A stretch of 64,000 nt of DNA from Vibrio campbellii CAIM 519 = NBRC 15631 = ATCC 25920 (GTDB lineage: Bacteria > Pseudomonadota > Gammaproteobacteria > Enterobacterales > Vibrionaceae): the NCBI RefSeq assembly GCF_002163755.1, contig NZ_CP015864.1, positions 1,116,001-1,180,000 on the forward strand, given 5' to 3'. Below are positions 1 through 9,109 of the stretch, one piece after another. How positions within the stretch are numbered: the first letter of the stretch is position 1; the number at the start of each line of letters is the position of its first letter. Under the pieces are notes generated by a model. That model ran no database searches, had not been told where the DNA came from, and saw only the letters and a list, made by a program, of their open reading frames with translations. Position numbers and translations under genes: made by a program.

Positions 1-2
1 CG

Positions 3-875
3 TTAGTAAGTTGCGGTGTTAAAACGTCGTGCAATCAGTTTTGTGAACATGTTGATCAATAGAACAACAACAATCAGAACTGTCGCGGTACCGTAAGCCT
101 GATTCCATTCTTCAATGGTAAACAGTTCGGTAGTCAGTTTGTATAGGTGAACGGTTAATGTACGACCTGAATCCAATAGAGAATCCGGAATACGTGCAAC
201 CATACCTGCTGTCAGGAATACTGGAGCAGACTCACCAATGACACGACCAATACTTAGAATGACCGAGGTTAAGATACCTGGCATTGCGCTCGGAAGAATC
301 AAACGCCAGATGGTGTAAATCTTAGATGCACCCAGGCCGTAAGAGCCCTCACGGTACGTTTGTGGTACTGCCATCAACGCTTCTTCCGTGGTGCGGATGA
401 TAACTGGCAGGATTAGGATACTTAGCGTCAATGCACCCGACAGAATCGAGAAGCCAAGGCCAAGAATCGCCACGAAGAAAGTCATGCCGAACAGGCCGAA
501 GATGATCGACGGGATACCCGCCAATGACTCAGTACAGAATCGAATGATTTTCACCAAACGACTGCCCACTTTCGCGTATTCGGTCAAGTAGATTGCCGTC
601 ATGATACCGAGTGGTGCTGCCACTGCGATAGATGCGATAACCATGTAAATTGTCGCCACAATCATTGGGAAGATACCGTGCTCTTCACCTGTGCGCGTGT
701 AGTTATCAGTAATGAAGTTCCAATCTACGTGTTGTAGACCATTTGATAGGATGTACCAGATAATCCAGAACAAGAAACCTACCGTCAGTGCTGCCGAGAT
801 CCAGACAAATGCGTTAAAGACATTATCTTTGAACTGGCGTGCTTTTTTCAGTTTTGCGCGATCCATAATAGTCAC
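3..875 (-). CDS. pstA: Phosphate ABC transporter permease PstA
   Basis: Inner-membrane permease of the high-affinity phosphate importer PstSCAB; it pairs with PstC to form the translocation channel. The 290-residue protein has an N-terminal membrane segment (about residues 25-45), several further hydrophobic segments and the EAA-type loop near residues 175-190 (YREGSYGLGASKIYTIWR), which contacts the ATPase PstB. The stop codon sits at the window edge, so pstB, usually the next gene, would lie outside. It is 13 bases behind pstC, in the same operon. Length is normal for the family. Confidence 0.95.
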   Translation of the reverse strand: MTIMDRAKLKKARQFKDNVFNAFVWISAALTVGFLFWIIWYILSNGLQHVDWNFITDNYTRTGEEHGIFPMIVATIYMVIASIAVAAPLGIMTAIYLTEYAKVGSRLVKIIRFCTESLAGIPSIIFGLFGMTFFVAILGLGFSILSGALTLSILILPVIIRTTEEALMAVPQTYREGSYGLGASKIYTIWRLILPSAMPGILTSVILSIGRVIGESAPVFLTAGMVARIPDSLLDSGRTLTVHLYKLTTELFTIEEWNQAYGTATVLIVVVLLINMFTKLIARRFNTATY

Positions 876-888
876 CTTTAACGAGCGA

Positions 889-1821
889 TTACTTCGCTTT
901 TTCTCGGTTTAGGTACAGTAGTACAGCGTTCAACGTCATGATGAAGACCAGAAGTACCACACCTGTAGCGTAAAGTGCGTTCGCGTGAACACCACTTGCG
1001 TAAGACATTTCAATAGCGATGTTTGCGGTTAGCGTACGTGCCGAATCAAGGATGCCTTCAGGCATTGCTGGCGCGTTACCCATTACCATGATGATCGCCA
1101 TGGTCTCACCCAACGCACGACCGATACCCAGAATCACACCTGTCATGATGCCTGAGCGAGCCGCTGGAACGAGCAATTTAAAGATGGTGTAGATTTTTGA
1201 TGCGCCCAGAGCCAAAGAGCCTTCTTTGTAAGTGCGAGGAACCGCGCGGATAGACGTTTCAGATACCGTAATTACCGTTGGTAGAATCATCACACCAAGA
1301 ACAATGATACCGGCCAAGATAGTGTTACCGGCTGGTACATCAAATACGTTCTGAATCAATGGAACAATAATAACCAGACCAAAGAAACCGTAAACCACCG
1401 AAGGGATACCGGCTAGCAGCTCAACCGCTGGGCGGATGATGTCAGCCAAGCGCTTTGGTGCGATTTCAGCGATGAAGATAGCGGTCAAGACACCAACTGG
1501 AACACCGACTAAAACAGCGCCTGCCGTCGAAACGATGGAAGCAACAATCATGGTTGCAACACCGTAAAGTGCTGGTGGTAGCCAGTTTTGGCCTAGAACA
1601 ATGCCCGAGACGCCCGCTTCTTGGAATGCTGGGATACTTTCTCGAACGATGAAGTATGCGATTACTGCTAATGATACGATGCCGATTACAGCACTCGTTA
1701 GGAACAAGCCGTGGAAGATGCGCTCTTTCCAATCAACGCGGCGTTTTTCGCGCAGGCCTGGCTTGCTGATCGCTTTAGCGTCAGTAGTCATAAGCTTTTC
1801 ACTATTTGTTGCGATGGTCAT
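889..1821 (-). CDS. pstC: Phosphate ABC transporter permease PstC
   Basis: Second membrane subunit of the phosphate importer. The start at 1821 (MTIATNSEK) is preferred over a longer frame beginning at 1899: a GTGAG ribosome-binding site lies just before it, and the longer version would read through a terminator-like hairpin (1872-1897). The resulting 310-residue protein has a membrane segment at about residues 35-60, further hydrophobic helices and the EAA loop (YKEGSLALGASKIYTIFK), closely matching that of PstA. It sits between pstS and pstA. Confidence 0.94.
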   Translation of the reverse strand: MTIATNSEKLMTTDAKAISKPGLREKRRVDWKERIFHGLFLTSAVIGIVSLAVIAYFIVRESIPAFQEAGVSGIVLGQNWLPPALYGVATMIVASIVSTAGAVLVGVPVGVLTAIFIAEIAPKRLADIIRPAVELLAGIPSVVYGFFGLVIIVPLIQNVFDVPAGNTILAGIIVLGVMILPTVITVSETSIRAVPRTYKEGSLALGASKIYTIFKLLVPAARSGIMTGVILGIGRALGETMAIIMVMGNAPAMPEGILDSARTLTANIAIEMSYASGVHANALYATGVVLLVFIMTLNAVLLYLNREKAK

Positions 1822-1865
1822 AAAAATCTCACGGTTCTTGGCAATGGCGTCGAACACAATGGATA

Positions 1866-1897
1866 GAAAAGGCTCAGCCCGAAATGGTGGGCTGAGC
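1866..1897 (-). terminator. Intercistronic terminator-like hairpin between pstS and pstC
   Basis: Read on the minus strand, GCTCAGCCC and GGGCTGAGC form a perfect 9-bp stem with an 8-base loop, followed by CTTTTCTAT. It lies in the ~98-base gap after pstS. A partial terminator here would let the binding protein be made in excess over the permeases, as is common for ABC importers. Seen: stem and short U-run; inferred: partial termination or mRNA 3'-end protection. Confidence 0.65.
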
Positions 1898-1919
1898 AAA
1901 CTTTAGAGTCCCGATGGGA

Positions 1920-2741
1920 TTAGTGAACTGAGATGTAACCTTTTTGGTCAACAAGCGCTTGCGCTTCTTTAGTTAGCATCCAGTCTAGGAATTTTTGAGT
2001 TTCAGCTGATGGCTTGCCTTCCTTATAAAGAACAAGGAATGGACGAGCAACTTTGTAAGAGCCGTTTTTCACGTTGTCTACAGAAGCTTGGATACCATCA
2101 ATTGGAAGTGCATTTACTGAGCCATCAACTGTACCTAGAGAGATGTAGCCGATTGCGTATGGGTTAGAAGCAACCATTGTCTTCAGTGCGCCGTTACCGT
2201 TAGCAACTTGAGCACGTTGAGAGATTGCCGATACTTTCTTACCAGAAATTTTCATTTTTAGCTTCATGATGTCTTCGAATGCACCACGAGTACCAGAAGC
2301 CGTATCACGAGTGATTGCAACGATTGGCTTGTCTGCACCGCCAACGTCTTTCCAGTTTGTTACTTCACCTTTGTAGATTGCAGTAACTTGCTCAGCTGTT
2401 AGGCCATTAAGCTTGTTTTGTGGGTTTACAACAACTGCGATACCGTCCAGAGCAACAGCTTCTTCTTTTAGCGTTGGCTCTTTTTCAGAATCTTTTAGGT
2501 TACGAGAAGACATACCTAGGTCAGCAGAGCCGTTCTTCGCTGCTTTAACACCTGCAGATGAACCAGGGCCTTGAACTTCGATAAATACGTTCGGGTTTGT
2601 CTTCATGTATGTTTCAGAGAAAACTTCCATCAGTGGAGTTACGCTGCTAGAACCCACTGCAGAGATAGTTTCTTTAGCAGAAACAGGAGTCACTGCCATT
2701 GCGCCTAGAAGTGCGATTGCACCGATTACTGTCTTTTTCAT
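1920..2741 (-). CDS. pstS: Periplasmic phosphate-binding protein PstS
   Basis: Captures phosphate in the periplasm and delivers it to PstCA. A signal peptide is evident (MKKTVIGAIALLGAMAVTPV, ending VSA), followed by the family motif AVGSSSVTPLME, and later DTASGTRGAFE, residues that line the phosphate site in this family. About 273 residues, typical of the short PstS type. The start could be GTG at 2744 or ATG at 2741; an AAGGA site suits either. First gene of the pst operon, behind a Pho-box-like site. Confidence 0.95.
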   Translation of the reverse strand: MKKTVIGAIALLGAMAVTPVSAKETISAVGSSSVTPLMEVFSETYMKTNPNVFIEVQGPGSSAGVKAAKNGSADLGMSSRNLKDSEKEPTLKEEAVALDGIAVVVNPQNKLNGLTAEQVTAIYKGEVTNWKDVGGADKPIVAITRDTASGTRGAFEDIMKLKMKISGKKVSAISQRAQVANGNGALKTMVASNPYAIGYISLGTVDGSVNALPIDGIQASVDNVKNGSYKVARPFLVLYKEGKPSAETQKFLDWMLTKEAQALVDQKGYISVH

Positions 2742-2744
2742 CAC

Positions 2745-3071
2745 AATTTCCTTTAAGTGGCTTTATTGCCGTTGTGTTTCACTTGAACGGTGCTCACTTT
2801 AGAATCCAAATATGACAGTTGTGTTTCACTTAGTTGAAGCCTCTATGACATATTGTCATTTCCGCTTAATAAATCAGCAATCAAACTTTATTTACTTTTG
2901 AGCTCAAAACACTTTGCAATGTTTTGCTAATAACAAAATGCCAACCACATCACTTTTAATATATTTCATAACAAATAATCATCGTTAAATTATTGATATA
3001 TCAAGCTTACTAATTAGAATCAACTGGCTTTATTTACAAAAATAATAGTTATAATCTTTAGAGGGTCAATC
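2745..3071. other. Divergent intergenic region pstS / chemoreceptor
   Basis: AT-rich 327-base gap between divergent genes. It holds the Pho-box-like site and a 14-base direct repeat, GTTGTGTTTCACTT, at 2771-2784 and 2818-2831, 47 bases apart; the second copy overlaps the Pho-box candidate. No open frame of note. Confidence 0.6.
2812..2829 (-). promoter_or_regulatory. Candidate Pho box upstream of pstS
   Basis: On the minus strand, GTGAAAC-ACAA-CTGTCAT is two 7-base units in the 11-base period of PhoB sites; the second is a perfect CTGTCAT, the first matches only partly. It lies about 70 bases before the pstS start, as expected for PhoB activation under phosphate starvation. The family rule is known; assignment here is by pattern only. 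Confidence 0.55.
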
Positions 3072-4715
3072 ATGCGTCAATTACTTAGCACGCTGTCTAT
3101 TAAGTCACAGGTTTTCGTGCCCGTGCTTTTCACTGTCATACTGCTCATCGTTGGTTTGAGCATAGGCATAGGAAAGTTAGAGAAAGCATTCGACAAAGTG
3201 ACGGTTTCTACCAATAACCTTATCGTGCATAAAGAAGAGCTGGGCTCTATCGTAGACAACACCTACGCGATGCGCATTAAGGCGATTTACAGTCTTTTCA
3301 GGGCGGAAGATGTCAAAACACTGAACGATGAACTGCAACAACGCCAAACAACAAACCGAGAGTTTCTTAATTCTATCGATCAAATTGAAGGTATTCAGGC
3401 TGAAGTAAACGCCATGCGCGACGCCATGAATCACTACGTCGATTTTACTCGTGTCACCATGACGCCACTTCTTAATACCAAGCATTCTTCTGATTACACC
3501 ACGTCCGATTTTGACCGTGAGTATGAGTCTGCGATGGGTCAATACCGCCTTGCCGGTGAAGCGATGATTAACGCTATCGACAACTTGTCTAAGAAGCTCA
3601 ATCAAATCGTTACTGACGAAGTCGAAGAAAATGGTGTTCTTCACTCCACTACATTGACTTACAGTACGGTCTCTCTGGTTATTATTCTTTCTGTAGCTTC
3701 TTTGATCAGCTGGCTGCTAGCGAGCTACATTGTTGCTCCAATCCGCAACCTACAACAAACCATGCAAGAAGTAGCAAAAGGTAACTTGTTGGTCGAAGCA
3801 GACGAAGTGGGCAAAAACGAAGTCTCACAACTGGCGCATGACGTAAACCAAACCATCCACCAACTTCGCGGTACGGTCGATTCTCTGGTTCGAATCAGTG
3901 AAGATGTCGCTTCGGCATCGACAGAGCTGGCAACCGTGATGACGCAAAGCAGTGCGAACTCGGATCAAGAGAAGCAAGAAGTTGAACAAGTCGCGTCAGC
4001 AATTAACCAGCTTGAATCCACAGCGGCAGACGTTTCAAGTAATGCACAGCGAGCAGATAGTGCGTCGAATGAAGCAAGCAAACTGACGTCTCAAAGCTTG
4101 AGTATGTTTGAAGAAAGCACACGTGCGAGCGCAAAAATGGCTGACCAGCTGAATGAAGCAGCGCATGTAGTGACGTCGCTTAAAGATCAGTCCGAGCAGA
4201 TTGGAAAAGTGATCGAAGTTATTGAGAGCATCTCTGAACAAACCAATCTACTTGCATTGAACGCGGCAATTGAAGCGGCACGAGCAGGTGAAAGTGGTCG
4301 AGGTTTTGCCGTGGTAGCTGACGAAGTGCGTATGCTGGCGGCGAGAACTCAAGAGTCGACCAAAGAGATCCAAACCATCATTGAAGAGCTACAACAGCAG
4401 TCTGGTCACGCAAACGAAAGCATGCATTCGAGCCTAGCCATGCTTGAAGATAACCAATCGCTTGCCGCAGAAGTGAGTCGTTCACTGAGTGACATCAACA
4501 GCGCAATTTCAGATCTGAATGCAATCAACACCCAAGTTGCTACCGCTTCTGAAGAACAAAAGCAAGTCACGTCTGACATCAACAACAACCTGAGCACCAT
4601 CTATGAATTGGTGAGTCAGAACGTCACTGGTATCACTCAATCAGCCGCGGCAGCGCAAGAGTTGTCTGGCTTAGCAGAAAATCAAAAGCATCAGCTTAAG
4701 CAGTTCCAAGTTTAA
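3072..4715 (+). CDS. Methyl-accepting chemotaxis protein
   Basis: Membrane chemoreceptor that controls CheA. The 547-residue protein has TM1 at about 15-32, a periplasmic helical domain of the four-helix-bundle type (about 35-190), TM2 at about 197-220, a HAMP linker (about 220-270) and a cytoplasmic signalling coiled coil with the conserved hairpin tip (EQTNLLALNAAIEAARAGE, about 391-409). It lacks an obvious C-terminal CheR-tether pentapeptide (ends KQFQV). Very similar in plan and length to the second receptor at 39189-40817, so the two are probably paralogues. Ligand unknown. Transcribed alone, away from pstS. Confidence 0.95.
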   Translation: MRQLLSTLSIKSQVFVPVLFTVILLIVGLSIGIGKLEKAFDKVTVSTNNLIVHKEELGSIVDNTYAMRIKAIYSLFRAEDVKTLNDELQQRQTTNREFLNSIDQIEGIQAEVNAMRDAMNHYVDFTRVTMTPLLNTKHSSDYTTSDFDREYESAMGQYRLAGEAMINAIDNLSKKLNQIVTDEVEENGVLHSTTLTYSTVSLVIILSVASLISWLLASYIVAPIRNLQQTMQEVAKGNLLVEADEVGKNEVSQLAHDVNQTIHQLRGTVDSLVRISEDVASASTELATVMTQSSANSDQEKQEVEQVASAINQLESTAADVSSNAQRADSASNEASKLTSQSLSMFEESTRASAKMADQLNEAAHVVTSLKDQSEQIGKVIEVIESISEQTNLLALNAAIEAARAGESGRGFAVVADEVRMLAARTQESTKEIQTIIEELQQQSGHANESMHSSLAMLEDNQSLAAEVSRSLSDINSAISDLNAINTQVATASEEQKQVTSDINNNLSTIYELVSQNVTGITQSAAAAQELSGLAENQKHQLKQFQV

Positions 4716-4760
4716 ACATTCTGCTCAACCCGATAAGTTCCAAAGGTTAGAAATGAAGAA

Positions 4761-4786
4761 AGCTCCGCACTGGCGGAGCTTTTTAA
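4761..4786 (+). terminator. Rho-independent terminator after the chemoreceptor
   Basis: AGCTCCGC and GCGGAGCT form an 8-bp stem with a 4-base loop, followed by TTTTTAAT; it ends the chemoreceptor transcript. Confidence 0.85.
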
Positions 4787-4817
4787 TATTCGGATTAGAG
4801 AAAATTCAACGGTGTGG

Positions 4818-5390
4818 TTATTCTTCGTCAGTGACCAGTAGAACAGAGAAAGTGTTCGTTGGCTCTAGTGGGCTCCAGTTGTAAACCTCACCGTTAAATG
4901 AATCAAACACCATAACGTTTGAGCCGTCACCGTTTGGAGTGTTACTCCAGATGTAGCCTGCGTAGTCACCCACCTCTAACGTGTAACCACTTGCAAATGC
5001 AGTGCCGTTCATCGCTGGGCTATGGCAAGCACGTTCCGTCAACGCGACCAACTCTTTAACGTTTGGTAAGCGCCAATTCTTTTTGCCCGCGAAGTCATGC
5101 AAAGCATGGTTACCTGATTCATTGCGGATTTGCTCAGCGGTTGATAGCGCTAACTGCCATGACATCTTCTTCGCAGCGCCATCACAGGCTTCATTTGCCG
5201 CATTCCACGTTGAGCCAACAGGGCAACGCATCCATGTAAGACCTGTTTTTAAGTCAGTTACGGTACCGTTATCAGAATATGTATAACGCGTGTTAGGTGC
5301 CGTTTTAGCAAAGTCAGTAGAACACTCTTGTGCCGCCATGGCTGCCTGAGAAGACAAGACAAGAGATAGCGCGGTGATTAGTTTCTTCAT
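4818..5390 (-). CDS. Exported DUF1566 (Lcl C-terminal-like) protein
   Basis: A 190-residue protein with a signal peptide (cleaved after about SQAAMAA) and one DUF1566/Lcl_C domain: TDLKTGLTWMRC near residues 46-57, KKNWRLPNVKELVAL near 104-118 and a WSNT segment near 149. The domain is related to collagen- or carbohydrate-binding surface proteins (Lcl of Legionella), but no function can be assigned here. Five cysteines suggest a disulfide-stabilised extracytoplasmic fold. It follows the larger DUF1566 lipoprotein with 1 base between, as last gene of the five-gene operon. Confidence 0.8.
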   Translation of the reverse strand: MKKLITALSLVLSSQAAMAAQECSTDFAKTAPNTRYTYSDNGTVTDLKTGLTWMRCPVGSTWNAANEACDGAAKKMSWQLALSTAEQIRNESGNHALHDFAGKKNWRLPNVKELVALTERACHSPAMNGTAFASGYTLEVGDYAGYIWSNTPNGDGSNVMVFDSFNGEVYNWSPLEPTNTFSVLLVTDEE

Positions 5391-5391
5391 C

Positions 5392-6825
5392 TTATTGGCC
5401 CTTAACTGCTACTAGACGGATTGGGAATTGATATGACGTGCCTGTGTCACGCTCCACTTTGTCAGAATAAATCTCAACAAAGCTAACGTATCCGCGGTCA
5501 GCACCTTTCGTTGCAACAACTACAAATTGAAGCGCACCTTCGTAGTTATAAGTAGAGTAATTGTTAAATGTGAAATCACTTAGCCAAATTGCACCTGATT
5601 CAACATCTGGGCTGCCTTTGCCCTGTTGAGGGAAGTAAGCCGTCGTCATACCATAGACATTGCCGTCGGCATCTTTCTCTGTTTCACCTAAGTCGAGAAC
5701 ATCGTAGAACTCTTGGTATGTTGGTAGGCGCCAATCAGCAATGCCACATAGTGATTGCTTGTTTATATGTTCAACATATTGGCTTGTTGAACAGATGCCA
5801 TCAGCAGCATCCACACAACCAACGACTTCAAGATCTTCGTAATACGGTTTGAATCTTGCTGACTCATACACGAATGTACGATCTTTAAATTGGACCGAGC
5901 TCGCATCCGCACTCTTGTTTTCCCAGACAAGCCCAGTACGCTCATCCATAGTACATGCCCATTCTTTCGCATCTGCAGTTAAAGCAGCACCTTGTGAATC
6001 TAGCTTGACGAACTTAAAGCCAGCGCCTGTCGACGTTTGCTTGTCCTCTCTGTCGAAGCCGTATTCCGCATCTTGACCAGGGTAAGACGCTTGAACCTCT
6101 GCTACGTCTGCTGCGCCCTCAGCAAAATGAAGAACGGCGCCCGTATCGTTGCTACCAACCGTTTGTTCAGCAACCGCTGCAATTTCTTCAGCAAATGCAA
6201 CCACTTCCGCTTCAGACAGAAGATCAGAGGCCAGCGATTTACCTTGGAAGCTAAGGCTTTGAGCAAGCAGCGCTACGCCTTTGGTCATTTGTTGTGGCTG
6301 CATCGTAGCTAATAGTGCAACCGTGTTTTGCTCTAGCTTATCTAGCTCGCTGGCTTGTGCGTTAGACATTACCGTACCAGACAGAGAAACGCCGGCATCG
6401 GTGAGTTGCGCTTTTACGATCTCTTCAGCTTGAGCAACGGTTTTACCGTCAATCACTAGACCTGCGAGCAACGTTGTTACACCATTGACCGTGTTGCCCG
6501 TTGCTAAATTTTGGCCCGGAGCCGCAAGATGCAACGTTTGGTTTGAACCTTGATCAACTTGAGCAAGAATGATGCTGGTCAGTACGTTTTTGTTGCTTGA
6601 AGTTAGGCTAAATTTACCGACATTATCCGTTTTAGCACTCGGTTCAGTGGTATCACAAACGTAGTTTTGGTTTAAATCGATGCACACTGGCGTATCAAGA
6701 AGTGTACCTGCAGAAACGATGGTGCCAGCTACATCATAGGTCGGTGCCGACGTATCACCACCAGAACCACCGCCACAGCCTGCTAGGGCTAGTGACATAG
6801 CAACGAAAGAATATTGAAACTTCAT
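5392..6825 (-). CDS. DUF1566 domain lipoprotein
   Basis: A 477-residue predicted lipoprotein: lipobox LALAGC with Cys17, then a Gly/Ser-rich linker. Residues about 30-75 form a carboxypeptidase-regulatory or SdrB-like beta domain (DLNQNYVCD..EP...TDNVGKFSL). A helical, Gln/Ala-rich middle region follows, and the C-terminal half (about 295-477) is a DUF1566/Lcl_C domain (RTGLVWENK, CGIADWRLPTYQEFYDVLDL). Probably outer-membrane or surface anchored. It lies 25 bases after the secreted metalloprotease and directly before the short DUF1566 protein. A role as adhesin or substrate-binding partner is inference only. Confidence 0.82.
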   Translation of the reverse strand: MKFQYSFVAMSLALAGCGGGSGGDTSAPTYDVAGTIVSAGTLLDTPVCIDLNQNYVCDTTEPSAKTDNVGKFSLTSSNKNVLTSIILAQVDQGSNQTLHLAAPGQNLATGNTVNGVTTLLAGLVIDGKTVAQAEEIVKAQLTDAGVSLSGTVMSNAQASELDKLEQNTVALLATMQPQQMTKGVALLAQSLSFQGKSLASDLLSEAEVVAFAEEIAAVAEQTVGSNDTGAVLHFAEGAADVAEVQASYPGQDAEYGFDREDKQTSTGAGFKFVKLDSQGAALTADAKEWACTMDERTGLVWENKSADASSVQFKDRTFVYESARFKPYYEDLEVVGCVDAADGICSTSQYVEHINKQSLCGIADWRLPTYQEFYDVLDLGETEKDADGNVYGMTTAYFPQQGKGSPDVESGAIWLSDFTFNNYSTYNYEGALQFVVVATKGADRGYVSFVEIYSDKVERDTGTSYQFPIRLVAVKGQ

Positions 6826-6850
6826 AGATTTTGTCTTCTTTTGATTTTAA

Positions 6851-9100
6851 TTAACGAGAGCGAATCACTCTCACCATTGAAAGCAGGAAAAGTCCTAACA
6901 AGGTCCAAGGCGAACTACTGCCACCTGAACCACCACTGCTTTCTTTAGTGGTATCAGCACTACACTGATACTGAGCAAAGTGACTCACACCCCACTCTTT
7001 CAACACCCCAGAGTTCCCTGACACGCGGTCAGACACTTCGAGACGCCAAGTTCCCCAACTCGGTTGACCGACAAGTGCTTGTAACTCCTCGTCATACTGA
7101 GCTGTGAAGTAACCTTTAAATCCATTGGTATTGCTTGATTGATGGCCAAGTAGCACGACCGATTTGCCTTGTGGAGACACAAGCGTCACTTGCAGATCTT
7201 GCAGTGAGTCATGTTCGATGTTCAGGTAAACCGCAAACGAATCATCAATCGTGAGTAACTTATCCGATAGCGTCTGAGAGAACAGTCTGTCGCCCTGCTC
7301 TGGCAAAGCGGAATTCACTGATTGAGGTTGGATATCGAGCTCTGGCGTACCATTAACCAGCATCACATTTTCACTCCACTGGTGAGTCTTTAAGCCTTCT
7401 GCAAATTGGTAATCCAATGAAATAGAGGAATCGAATTGCGTGCCACATGTCAGACCGCTTGGTAACGCCACCTTCATTGAGGTCGAGTCAGAAAGCGTTT
7501 CATCAAAGTCGAAAACGGATGCATTGTTTAGCTGCCATTGCCCTTTGATGCTCGCTTCGCGGCCAGTTTGGCTCAGGCTCACACCCACGTCTTGACCTTG
7601 TGCGATGTATCGAGCGTCATAGCGAACGCTAAGAGGCGCTCTAAGCAAGTTGTGTTTGTTGAAGCTGTCTGTCAGGAATTGGGCGTAATCTTTATTTGGG
7701 AACAAAGTGTTTGCGGCAAACACGGTCGATTCTGCAAGATCATGCATTTTCACGCCACGACCAATGCCGTACATGCCTTCAAGTACTATGGCGTCAAACT
7801 CGCGGAACACGCTATCGGTATCATCACCGTATCGTTCAACCGATGCTTTAAGCGCTTGGAATAGTGGCGTTGACCATAGCTCGTCACCTAGTTCACCGCC
7901 CACACTAACATGCGCTGGATACTCTGAGCTCTCGAAGTAACGTGCTCTTTGGTTCCATAAGCTACGAGTTGTTTTGCGTGTTCCGAACACACCGTCCCAG
8001 TTGAACACCATATCTAACTCGAATTCTTGACCGCGACGCGAAGCATCCAAATATTGAGTGCGGTAGCTCGCGCTGCCCGCCCAGTAATCAGCAAAACCTT
8101 CTGCGATAGCACCAGTGTGACCGTACGCCCAATCCGGTACGATTTGGTAATGAATGCCATGCCCAAGCTCGTGTATCACTACATCAGCATCGACTGCATC
8201 CGGAGAAACACCACCGACACCCAGCATGAGTGCTTTCGGGCCGTAATAGTAAGTGGAGTTATCTTTTGATAAACCGCGAGCGTCAAAACGGAGCGGTTCG
8301 TCAAACAAGTCGTAAGTTAGGCTTGTCAGATATTGGATCGAACTATCAAGGTGATAAAAAGCCATCAACTGTGGGAACGCATTGTCACCAAACTCGGTGT
8401 TTTGCATCTCATCAACACTGTCAAATGCTTGAACCCCTTCTGCGCTGACAAAGTCAAACGTATCGAGTACAGGCGCTTCACCAGGTGCTGGGGCTGCAAA
8501 TAAGCCCGTCGCATCCACTTGCTTCAATCTTGGGTTAGAGAGATAGAACTTGCCGCCCGACTTTAAAACCTCAATCGACTTGGTGACGTACTCGATCGGC
8601 TGAGGGTAATCGGCCAGTGCTGACCACGTCGATTCTGGTGCCGCTTGCTGTTGCATAGTGCGCAGATCTGGGTTGAATAAAGAAACCTCAACATCAACCA
8701 GATTTCCAGAGCTCAAAGCGGGCGGCTCTTGTGCTTGCAGTTGACGAGGCGATTCCAATTCCATTGCAACCGTTGGTTTACCGTTGCGAATTATCGTATC
8801 TTCAAGGCTCTTAAACACTCGCACAACGTGATGATTTTTATCGGTTGTTACTACGAGGGTGCGCTGTGCTTGATATTTACCGTTTCCCCAAACATCAAAA
8901 TTGTAATGCTCACCAAGCCGAGACTGGGTTTTGTAACGGAACTTAAACTCGCCCGCTTCTGAGTAGTGGCTGTCTAGATAAGTTTTCGCTTGCGCTTCAT
9001 TCGTTACCACAGAGTCCGTTGCGGGATAATCCCACTCTGCAGCCTGCGCCGCAGGGGTACAAGCAATAAGCAGCGAAAACGCCAATGGTTTTAGCTTCAT
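6851..9100 (-). CDS. Secreted zinc metalloprotease with P domain and GlyGly-CTERM anchor
   Basis: A 749-residue exported protease. Signal peptide at residues 1-20; zinc site H310-E-L-G-H314 with a likely third ligand in AIAEGFADYW (Glu334), the gluzincin pattern of M4/M36-like enzymes. Residues about 600-715 match a proprotein-convertase P domain. The C-terminus is a textbook GlyGly-CTERM signal: a Ser/Gly run near 721-729, one hydrophobic helix (WTLLGLFLLSMV) and basic end RVIRSR. In this class, rhombosortase cleaves and remodels the tail of type II-secreted cargo. It lies between the TonB receptor (9 bases upstream) and the DUF1566 lipoprotein. Degradation of host or environmental protein is inferred. 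Confidence 0.88.
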   Translation of the reverse strand: MKLKPLAFSLLIACTPAAQAAEWDYPATDSVVTNEAQAKTYLDSHYSEAGEFKFRYKTQSRLGEHYNFDVWGNGKYQAQRTLVVTTDKNHHVVRVFKSLEDTIIRNGKPTVAMELESPRQLQAQEPPALSSGNLVDVEVSLFNPDLRTMQQQAAPESTWSALADYPQPIEYVTKSIEVLKSGGKFYLSNPRLKQVDATGLFAAPAPGEAPVLDTFDFVSAEGVQAFDSVDEMQNTEFGDNAFPQLMAFYHLDSSIQYLTSLTYDLFDEPLRFDARGLSKDNSTYYYGPKALMLGVGGVSPDAVDADVVIHELGHGIHYQIVPDWAYGHTGAIAEGFADYWAGSASYRTQYLDASRRGQEFELDMVFNWDGVFGTRKTTRSLWNQRARYFESSEYPAHVSVGGELGDELWSTPLFQALKASVERYGDDTDSVFREFDAIVLEGMYGIGRGVKMHDLAESTVFAANTLFPNKDYAQFLTDSFNKHNLLRAPLSVRYDARYIAQGQDVGVSLSQTGREASIKGQWQLNNASVFDFDETLSDSTSMKVALPSGLTCGTQFDSSISLDYQFAEGLKTHQWSENVMLVNGTPELDIQPQSVNSALPEQGDRLFSQTLSDKLLTIDDSFAVYLNIEHDSLQDLQVTLVSPQGKSVVLLGHQSSNTNGFKGYFTAQYDEELQALVGQPSWGTWRLEVSDRVSGNSGVLKEWGVSHFAQYQCSADTTKESSGGSGGSSSPWTLLGLFLLSMVRVIRSR

Positions 9101-9109
9101 GATTTCGTC

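Noticed and set aside
1822..1899. Longer pstC start giving a 336-residue protein
   Set aside because: The extra 26 residues lack a ribosome-binding site at their start and overlap the terminator-like hairpin; ATG 1821 has GTGAG before it.
3177..3644. 155-codon open frame antisense to the chemoreceptor
   Set aside because: It lies wholly inside a well-supported gene, has no ribosome-binding site and shows no recognisable domain.
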